Below, piece after piece: positions 44,300 to 52,207 of a stretch of 52,207 bases of DNA. The first letter of the stretch is position 1; each line of letters starts with the position of its first letter. The stretch is from Psilocybe azurescens (Eukaryota; Basidiomycota; Agaricomycetes; Agaricales; Agrocybaceae), in NCBI GenBank assembly GCA_023853785.1, contig JAJIRX010000324.1:1-52207 (forward strand). Direction: 5' to 3'. Made by a program: the position numbers and the translations under genes. Below the pieces are notes generated by a model, which saw only the letters and a program-made list of their open reading frames with translations, was not told where the DNA came from and did no database searches.

Positions 44300-47200
44300 A
44301 GGCATCTATTCTGTATTTATGGCTACACTCGAGAATAAATCTATGCATTTACCAATTTCTTTCTCTGCCATAAAAATGGAACGCCACAAATTGTCGGAAA
44401 CCTCAGGTCTAATTGACTCTGGAGCTGGTGGAAAATTCATCAACCAAAACTACACTAGGAAACTAGGACTTGAACAAAAACCTTGAAGAAAAACCTCACG
44501 GTATACAACGTGGACAGAACTCTCAACAAGAAAGGAACGATCTCTACCTTTGTAGAACTCAATCTTACCATTGGGAACAGAACAAACAAGGAGATTCTAT
44601 TTGTCTCTGGACTAGGACGACAAAAGATTATTTTGGGACTACCTTGGCTTCAAAAATGAAACCCCGATATTGATTGGGAAACTGGGAAAGTCAAATGGAG
44701 AGTTTCCAAATCCATCCATGCTACCACTATGGAAGAAGAACTGGAAGAAACTGAACTGAGCATGAACATCACGGACACCATGGATGCCCCACTCAAGGAC
44801 TTCAATGCTTTGGTGATAGATTTTATCGAAGTGAAAGACTCCAAAGAAATGGATCAGGCATGGATCAACGCAAAACCCATGGCTTCACAAACTCTGGCAA
44901 TGGAACACGAAAACAGGACACCCGCTAAACCTCTGGAAGAACTTATTCCCCCGGACCTCCATGACTACCTTGGACTTTTCGACAAAAAGGCAGCAGATCG
45001 ATTTCCCATTTCAAGACCCTGGGACCACAAAATCGAACTGAAACCTGGATTCAAACCAAAACCATGCAAAGTCTACAGCCTCACCCCAGAAGAACAAATC
45101 GAACAGGACAAATTTCTTAAAGAAATGCTGGACAAAGGATATATTGTCAAATCAGAATCAGACATCGCATCGCCTTTTTTCTTCGTAGCCAAGAAAGACG
45201 GAAAACTGCGACCTTGTCAAGACTATCGATATCTAAACGAATGGACAGTAAAGAATGCCTACCCTTTGCAACGGATCCCCCGATCTACTGGACAAACTCA
45301 AAGGAGCGAAATTCTTTACCAAGCTCGACGTCAGACAAGGATACAACAATGTTCGCATTCAAAAGGAAGATCAATGGAAAGCCGCCTTCAAAATGAATCA
45401 AGGACTCTTTGAACCCACAGTTATGTTCTTTGGATTATGCAATTCCCCGGCCACTTTTCAATCCATGATGGATTCGGCTGTTCGAAGGTGAAATCTCTGG
45501 AGGATTCGTGATTATCTACATGGATGACATCTTAATATTTGCCGAAAATCAAGAAGATTTGGCAAAATACGAGTGGATTGTCCTACAAAGGCTAAAGGAT
45601 AACAACCTGTACCTCAAGCCAGAGAAATGTGTCTTCAGACAACAAAAAGTTGAATACCTGGGAATGATAATTGAGGAAGGAAAAATCTCCATGGACCAAT
45701 CAAAACTTAAAGGAATCCGAGACTGGCCTGCGCCTACCACAGTCAAGCAAGTTAGGGATTCCTGGGATTCAGAAATTTCTACCGAAAATTCGTCAGGAAG
45801 TTCTCTATGGTAGCGCAACCCCTGAACGATCTCCTAAAGAAGGACAAGAAATTGAATGGACGGACGCAGCTCAACGAGCGTTTGACGAACTAAAACGATG
45901 ATTCACGGAAGAACCGGTCCTCTCGATGCCAGACCTGAGCAAACCATTTCAAATTGAATGTGACGCCTCTAAATATGCATCTGGAGCCGTGCTGACTCAA
46001 CTCGATGGAAACAGTGAAAGACACCCGTGCGCATTTATTTTGAAAACCTTCTCAGCGACAGAAAGGAACTACAAGATCTACAATAGAGAACTCCTGGCAA
46101 TTGTATGAGCATTACAGGAATGGAGACATTACATTCAAGGATCCGAACATACGACAATAATTCATTCTGATCACAAGAACCTGACCTATTTCAGAAGCCC
46201 AAGAAATCTGAACAGACGGCAAGCTCGATGGTCATTATTCCTATCCAAATTTGATCTGAAACTGATCCACATGCCTGGGACAAAAATGATTCAATCTGAT
46301 GCCTTATCAAGAAGACCAGATTTTATACCAGACGAAGAGCACGATAATGAAGATGTGACTCTACTACCAGAGGAACTCTTTGTCAATCTAATCGACACCG
46401 AACTGCAACAAAAAATCATTGATTCAGAAGAATTTGACACGGATATTGCGGAAATCTTGAAAGCTCTGCTACAAGGAGGACCACCGAATTTACGAACCGA
46501 CCTCGACGACTGGAGAACAGAAGAATTCAATGGAAAAGACATCATTTTTTATAAAGACAAAACATATATACCAAAGAACCAAAACCTACGGCAACAAGTG
46601 GTAAAATCCCTTCACGATCTACCATCAGCAGGACACCCCGGAGAACTTGAAACTTACAATGCAGTAAAAGCACATTACTGGTGGCCAGGGCTACGATCCT
46701 TCGTAAAACAATACATCAAAGGCTGCGGAATCTGTCAACAATTCAAATTAACAGAAACCCTTCTCACCCATCTTTCATGCCAATCGCTGGGCCAACTTCT
46801 CACGCAACCATTTGCGAACTGTTCAATGGATTTTCTAACCGACTTACCACTGGTTAAGAACAGTGCGGGACAGATCGTAGATGCGATCATTGTCGTGGTA
46901 GACCATGGGCTTACTAAGGGGGTGATTTTAATACCTTGCCGGAAGAAAGGGAAACCGGGAGAGGCACTTGACGCAGAAGGAGCAGCTCAACTTTTACTCG
47001 ACAACCTCTTCAAATGATTCAGACTCCCAGATAGCATCATATCCGACCGAGATCCCCTTTTCACTGTGAAAGTTTTCCAAGAACTCATGAGACTTTTGGG
47101 AATCAAGTCCAAATTAACCACGGCTTATCATCCAATAGGAGACAGAACCACCGAGCGATTCAACCAAGAAATAGAAGCCTACCTATCCATCTATTGTTCG

Positions 47201-47906
47201 TCACACCCAAACGACTGGAACAAGTCAGTTGGAACATTGGAATTCACTCACAACAATAGGAAACACTCCAAAAGAGCCAAAACCCCATTCAAACTCACCT
47301 TAGGTTCATCTCCATTGGCCATTCCACTTGCATTCAAGAACACAAAAGCCCTATCAGTGGAGGAAAAGTCAAACATCTCCTAAAAGATTGAGAAGAAGTG
47401 TTAGCCGCCCACGAACTTGCAAGACAAAAGATAGCTGAACGACGAAAATCGAACTTCAAACCATTCAGAAAAGAACAAAAGTTTGGCTAGACTCCCACAA
47501 CATCTCCACTAGGTACCACTCGAAGATGAAACTGAAACGAGAAGGGCCGTTCACAATCACAGAAGTCTTGGGACCTCTCACATACGGACTCAAAATACCC
47601 AAGATATGGAAGATTCACGATGTTTTCCATGCCACTCTGCTCATGCCATACAAAGAGACAGAAACATATGGACCGAACTTCCCTAGACCACCACCCGAGA
47701 TCAAAAATCAGGAAGAACACTGGGAAGTCAAAACTATTTTGAATCACAGAAAGACAGGACGAAAACCCAAGAAAGGAAAGCGAAAATATCAATACCTTGT
47801 CAAATGGACCGGATTCCCTATCTCCAAAGCAACGTCGGAAAAAGACAATGTGTTTGACAGTGACAGCGAGATTCTTCAAGAATACCACCAATTGCACAAG
47901 CTCTGA
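44300..47906 (+). pseudogene. pol of the Ty3/Gypsy element: protease, RT, RNase H, integrase, chromodomain
   Basis: Protease active site LIDSGAGGKF near 44409. Reverse transcriptase from about 44950: [66 protein letters not shown], and the catalytic YMDD at 45517-45528. RNase H: FQIECDASKYASGAVL, ELLAIV, HSDHKNLTYF. Integrase: zinc-binding HDLPSAGHPGE...CGICQQF and the catalytic triad in SMDFLTDLP, SDRDPLF and TERFNQEIEAY. Chromodomain near 47780-47850 with YQYLVKWTGFP, where the usual ATWEP reads ATSEK, so one aromatic-cage Trp is Ser. Single-base frame changes occur near 44478, 45283 (C5), 45488 and 45760 (G3). In-frame TGA at about 45899, 46106 and 47015 each stands where Arg CGA is expected. 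Confidence 0.92.
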
Positions 47907-47974
47907 TCATCACTACCATCCTGATGCCTCACCTTCTCTGACGCATCGCCTCTTTCTTCACTTGAAACTCTGAA

Positions 47975-49197
47975 ATGAACCTACTTGAAATCCCCATCTT
48001 TGATACCCCTTTGACTGATCAAACCCTAGAAGAGCTTGAGATGCTGCGAAGAGAAATTCTCATCAAATACAACAAAATGATCAATCAGAAAGAGACGGCA
48101 AACCAGAACTATCGCCCGGCTGCTGCTAAACTTGCCCACCACCAAGCCAGATCTCTACGCTTCAAACTAAATCTGGTTGAACAAGAGCTCTATCGATGCC
48201 TTCCACTGATTGCCAAAGTAGTTAAAAGGCCAAGTTGTTCTACCTCTAAACCATATCCCCAACTATCAAAAACAACGCAACATGTCTTTCATCGATACTC
48301 CTGCCGCTTCTTCCTCTTCCACCCCTGCCAACTCCACGCCTACAAGGGCAAACGACCTGCCATGCCTCGCTATGCTCAAACTCTGTCGACCTCACGAAGC
48401 CCTGGACCTCTTCGCCGATGATGAGACAGCTCAGAAGATCTGCTCATACTTTGGAGACCCAGACACTGTTCTTGCCATCAATGAACTGGCAAAAGTCTCC
48501 AGAGCCTATCAGCAAGAAGAACAAGAAATCCATCTTGCCAGGCATCGGTCTCATGTTCAACAAACTATGGCAACGGCTTTGCTGGATCAACTTCAATCAT
48601 GGGGATTAGAAGAGAGCTCTGACGTATTGAGAGAACATTGTCGCGAATCCCCTACAGTGTGAAAACTGTCCGTATCTCCCCACTAGCATCCCTTTTCAGA
48701 ACGCCGTTCCTTCCCGTCCCCTTCCTACCCGTCCCTCCTGCCTATCGTCGAGTAGTACAATTTTTGCCAATCATTGACGATTCACCACAGGTTTCACCTC
48801 CCACCTCCACTCCCTTGAGATCTCCCATCCCTATCGCCTCCACCTTGACGATCTCCAAAAGCAACAACTCGTCAACGAAGCTCATCCAATGCTTTGTCAA
48901 CTACATCGAATCATTTGACAAGCGCAACATCGGTCACCTGCTACCAATGTGGTGAACCAGGACACATTCGCCCCAAGTGCCCCAAGTTCAAATGCATTTA
49001 CTGCTACCGATACAGCGCCCGGACATTCTTTCCGAGACTGTAGCTATAACCCAAGAACGAGCAGCACATCGACCCCTTTTATGGAGGAACTGGCGAGGAT
49101 CTTCTCAACAACGCCGGAATTGCAAACACTACAGGCGAACCATACAGAGACTACTGAACTCATAGAAACAATGAACTTCACTCCTTCTGAGGCATAA
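47975..49197 (+). pseudogene. Extra 3' reading region with tandem CCHC zinc knuckles
   Basis: Downstream of the chromodomain stop (47906) a helical, coiled-coil-prone frame (47975-48420, MNLLEIPIFDTPLTD) overlaps a second frame (48282-48662). The second frame begins MSFIDTPAASSSS and contains DDETAQKICSYFGDP and a charged helix EEQEIHLARHRSH. A proline/serine-rich linker (48690-48900) follows, then VTCYQCGEPGHIRPKC (Cys-X2-Cys-X4-His-X4-Cys) near 48940-48985. Immediately after comes CIYCYRY and, in another frame, PGHSFRDC, which together form a second knuckle. So the element carries a second nucleic-acid-binding, Gag-like protein 3' of pol. Several frame changes break it as read. Its role (extra nucleocapsid, RNA chaperone) is inferred only. 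Confidence 0.7.
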
Positions 49198-49201
49198 GGA
49201 G

Positions 49202-49217
49202 TGTAGTATGGGGGTAA
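49202..49217 (+). promoter_or_regulatory. Polypurine-like tract before the 3' LTR
   Basis: tgtagtatgggggtaa abuts the 3' LTR. The short purine run (atgggggtaa) is where plus-strand priming would be expected. Confidence 0.5.
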
Positions 49218-49640
49218 TGTTACGACAAGTCTTTTTCTTTTCTTTTCTTTTCCTTTTTCTTTGTCATCATTCACATCATTGATACATCATCATATGCTTT
49301 GATGAACTCTGCTTCTATCATATCTACAAAACTCCATCATATCTTTGATGGACTTTCACTTCATCATTTATTTCACTTTCATCTTTTTATGATACATCTT
49401 TCGATGAATGTTTGATCTATTTCCTCTATTCTTATATACATCTGCTGATGAACATTCAAACTTGTTTCAAGTTGCTGTACAGTTCGTAGTATTTATACCA
49501 GGAAGGATCCACTGTATTCTTTAGCTAGTTCTTGAGAATCCAACCTGCTTAACCTGCTCAACTTGAACTTGAACTTGTTCTTGTAAACGATTGGTGGTTA
49601 GATTACGCACACTGCGTGATTCTAACTTGAGATCGTAACA
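49218..49640 (+). repeat. 3' LTR (423 bp)
   Basis: Same ends as the 5' LTR. About eight differences by eye, including a shortened ct tract, catcatatgc for catcgtatgc, and several C/T or G/A changes. Followed by the target duplication ctgcc (49641-49645). Confidence 0.95.
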
Positions 49641-49645
49641 CTGCC

Positions 49646-50267
49646 TTTCTATTTATAAGCTGAAGTGAACTGATCACTGGTACTGTAGTATACAGACTAT
49701 TTGGACTGTGGAGATGAAGTATATTGTGTGCTGTTTCCTTGCTATTCTCTGTTGTTCAGGCTCTCCTTATAGTTTGACCATTAAGTGCTGTATAATGCTA
49801 GAGATAATGTAATGAATACTATTGAACATTATACAACATTGGAGGTATACTATTGAGCAAAACCAATGCTACAGAATACTAGGGAGTGCTATGTATTGGT
49901 TGGTGATGTATTATGTAATACTTTGATGGTTTGATGCTACGTGATTTAAGTGTGATGCTATGGCTCACTATAGCTGAAAATCAGGATTTGCTGATGTTAT
50001 GAACTAAACCACTTACTCTCATATCCACTTCGATCATTGGACACATGTTGTATCTACTAGCCTGCTACTTTTCCTCTCATACATCTTATATTGTAAAATA
50101 TCTTGCTTATTAATGAATGTACTCATAATTACCATGTTTTTTGAACCATAATATTAACTTTTGTCCACATTGCAGTCTATAAAACCTTAATAAATACCAT
50201 TGTCGGCTTTCCTAGGCCTTTCTGCTTAATCAAACACAAGATAACATTGATAGGCGTGTGTTGATAA
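49646..50267. other. Non-coding sequence downstream of the LTR element
   Basis: AT-rich sequence that was contiguous with 42668 before the retrotransposon inserted, so it is probably the 3' UTR or terminal region of the Plavaka element. No gene recognised. Confidence 0.45.
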
Positions 50268-50533
50268 CTTAAATGTAATGTTAGACACTCAGCAAATGTA
50301 GAAAGCAGCTATATGATTGTTCTACCTTAAATGTAATGTTAGACACTGTTCAGAACAAGAGTAAGCATCTATACAAAGGTAGTGAAAAGTATGTGTACCT
50401 CAGCAAATGTAGAAAGCAGCTATATGATTGTTCTACCTTAAATGTAATGTTAGACACTGTTCAGAACAAGAGTAAGCATCTATACAAAGGTAGTGAAAAA
50501 GTATGTGTACCTCAGCAAATGTAGAAAGCAGCT
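50268..50533. repeat. 111 bp tandem repeat, two full copies and one shortened copy
   Basis: cttaaatgtaatgttagacact starts copies at 50268, 50326 and 50437. The first copy is only 58 bp and lacks the block from gttcagaacaag to gtgtacc. Copies 2 and 3 are nearly identical, so the duplication is recent. Confidence 0.9.
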
Positions 50534-50800
50534 GAGGTACAAAAGGAATGCATGAGTATAAGTGAAAACGAGTGTAATGTGGGGAATGAGCTACATAGGA
50601 AGTGGAAGCAATACATTGAATCAAATGAAGGATTGGCAAGACTAAATGGAGGGAGAGTGGTGATGAAGAGATAGGAAGTGATAAAGGCATAAGGTGACTG
50701 AAAGGGTGAAGTGTGAAATAGGAAGGAGGAATCAAGAATGGAAGTGATGTGTCTGACTAAGAGATGAGTAAGCATAAACGAGCCATCCTTCAATAGCATG
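50534..50800. other. No gene recognised
   Basis: Purine-rich on the plus strand (ggaagtg, gagatag motifs), giving spurious S/L/F-rich minus-strand frames. Confidence 0.4.
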
Positions 50801-50897
50801 GCAGATTCAACAATTCACGTGAGTCACCTGTAAGATTGATATCCTGTTTGGTTCTAAGATTAACAGAGGCAGATTCAACAATTCATGTGAGTCACCT
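50801..50897. repeat. Direct repeat of 29 bp, 68 bp apart
   Basis: gcagattcaacaattca(c/t)gtgagtcacct occurs at 50801-50829 and 50869-50897, differing at one base. Could be a local duplication or target-site-like scar; no element ends seen between the copies. Confidence 0.65.
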
Positions 50898-51155
50898 CTC
50901 CTTTACTACTGTCACATAAATCTGCTGTAGGTCACCATGATACCATGATTATTGATAACATAATAAACTTGGCTTGATGGCCATTGCTTTGCATGGTGTA
51001 ACGAGTCCTTTTTGTGGCACTGATTTGAACCATCCTTGCTTACTGATGCTTTATACTTTTTAGCATCAAAATTTATAATTACATATATTGAACAATTCAT
51101 TATGTACAATACCAAAAAATAGAGAAAAAGGAGGCCATTTTACTATGTGGGGGCC

Positions 51156-52207
51156 GAGGTCTTTACACTCCCCACAGGTACCGATCGGAATTTTATTTGG
51201 CAGTGTCCCTGCCAAATTAGCAGTAAAATGTCCAAATTTTTCCGACTGGATTCCGACTGGATTCCGATCGGAACCACTGGTACCGACCGGTTCCACTGTT
51301 AACAAGTCCGACCAAAATCCGATCGGAATCTGACCGGAATCCGACTGGAATCCAAGTGGAATTCATCAAATTTGAAACCCAATTAGACCCAATTCCGAGT
51401 GGAATCCGAGTGGTACCAAGCGGAACTATATTATGTCAGCATACTATTTACAGCTCACCAAGTAATAACACAAAAGTATACATAGATCTCAACAGTTTGT
51501 GACAAATTTGGTATTGTTAGAATTGTAAAATTGAGGAGAATATGTTTATGTAATAGTTATATAAAATTAAAAATTTTCTAATAAAGAAATACCTATTTTT
51601 CATATAAATCTGTGCTTATATAATCTAAATGCCTTGAATAAAATTAATCTTTGTATTCCATTAATTTCTATTATTGTAAAACTATTAATATATAGCTAAC
51701 AGAGTGCTATTTTGTTGCAAAATGTAGTTTACAATATCTATATATATTTAAATTTACAGTATTTTGTATATTGAACATGCTGACATAATATTATGATGAT
51801 GGTGTAATTACAGATGCATTGCCCTCAATTTTCTGATCATTTTGATATATAATATGTGGGTATAGCCAGAGGAAGTGCCAGAATATATTATTGGGTGTTG
51901 TAAAGAATAGTATATAATTCATAAAATGTTAATAATACCACAAGCAATAATAGTGTAGTTGGTAATGTGTGTATAAATTAATATATGAAGCTGTTGGTTC
52001 AATTCTGTTGAGTGCATTTTATAATTTCGCATTTATTACAAATATCACGTGTGACCTGAATGGATTACTTAAGAGCTTATGTAGAAATATTATGTAATAC
52101 TGACTAAGCAGACTATATCATTATGATTTCAATACATTATTTATAAAACATATGGCATTTATTATTATGTAATGCTGACTAAGCATTGTATTATACGCTG
52201 ATTAAGT
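51156..52207. mobile_element. Element D: partial relative of elements A and B, runs off the window
   Basis: Begins gaggtctttacactcccc, matching the gaggtctttac ends of A and B. The subterminal array uses another unit (ccgatcggaatt/ccgactggaatt, 51180-51430). An AT-rich interior follows, with a tRNA-like unit near the right edge of the window. The opposite end and any target duplication lie outside the window. Confidence 0.6.
51949..52018 (+). ncRNA. tRNA-like sequence in element D
   Basis: A-box-like tagtgtagttggtaatg (51951-51967) and B-box-like ggttcaattctg (51996-52007), about 45 bases apart, followed by attttataattt as a weak T-run. The middle part is AT-rich and does not fold as a good anticodon arm. 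Its orientation relative to the gaggtctttac end is opposite to that in A and B. Confidence 0.45.

Larger units (their letters stand above)
42669..49640 (+). mobile_element. Ty3/Gypsy chromodomain LTR retrotransposon, full length (6972 bp)
   Basis: Two LTRs of about 425 bp begin tgttacga and end tcgtaaca (8 bp inverted ends, TG...CA), and the element is flanked by ctgcc on both sides. Between them lie gag with a CCHC knuckle, an aspartic protease, reverse transcriptase with YMDD, RNase H, integrase with HHCC and catalytic residues, a chromodomain, and an additional 3' region encoding zinc knuckles. The domain order PR-RT-RH-INT-chromodomain defines a chromovirus. The coding region has many frame changes and several CGA-to-TGA type stops, so it is not autonomous as read. 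The LTRs are about 98 percent identical by eye. Confidence 0.95.

Overview
The window comes from a filamentous basidiomycete fungus, most likely an Agaricomycete. I infer this from many 50-77 bp GT-AG introns, an expanded-type fungal Hsp70-like (HSPA12-like) gene, DUF6532 and Plavaka transposase coding matter, and a chromodomain Ty3/Gypsy element. No rRNA, canonical tRNA gene, CRISPR array or bacterial-type operon is present.

Region 1 (about 1-11 kb) looks like ordinary gene space. It holds a small secreted Kre9/Knh1-like protein (2947-3495, minus; four exons I could splice cleanly), an APC/C activator of the Cdh1/Fizzy-related type (5487-7381, minus) and a 13-exon Hsp70-like gene (8441-11004, minus) that carries two in-frame stops, a frameshift and a lost splice acceptor. 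Two weaker coding fragments lie before 2.2 kb.

Region 2 (11-29 kb) is repeat-rich. It has an 855 bp near-perfect inverted repeat (11402-12256), a 103/73 bp tandem array (14211-15240), a broken DUF6532 gene (15890-18670, minus), two broken members of uncharacterised Agaricomycete families (21517-23033 and 26674-28078), a nested pair of MITEs (23230-24092), two more MITE copies and a perfect 40 bp palindrome.

Region 3 (28.7-52 kb) is a stack of nested insertions. A kinesin-5 pseudogene (29488-35560) is split by element A (31931-34671, 9 bp target duplication). A Plavaka (CACTA-type) transposase pseudogene (35950-42589) is split by element E (38515-41871), which is itself split by element B (39399-41449, 9 bp target duplication). 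Immediately downstream sits a young chromodomain Ty3/Gypsy LTR retrotransposon (42669-49640, 5 bp target duplication) with an extra 3' reading frame encoding tandem CCHC zinc knuckles. A third relative of A and B starts at 51156 and runs off the window.

The most unusual observation is the A/B/D family: Mutator-like elements (9 bp target duplications, asymmetric ends) with thousands of bases of private simple repeats and a tRNA-like Pol III cassette. Frameshifts beside homopolymers recur in unrelated loci, so part of the apparent gene decay may be assembly error; the CGA-to-TGA stops are a separate, base-substitution signal. All splicing and domain calls were made by eye.
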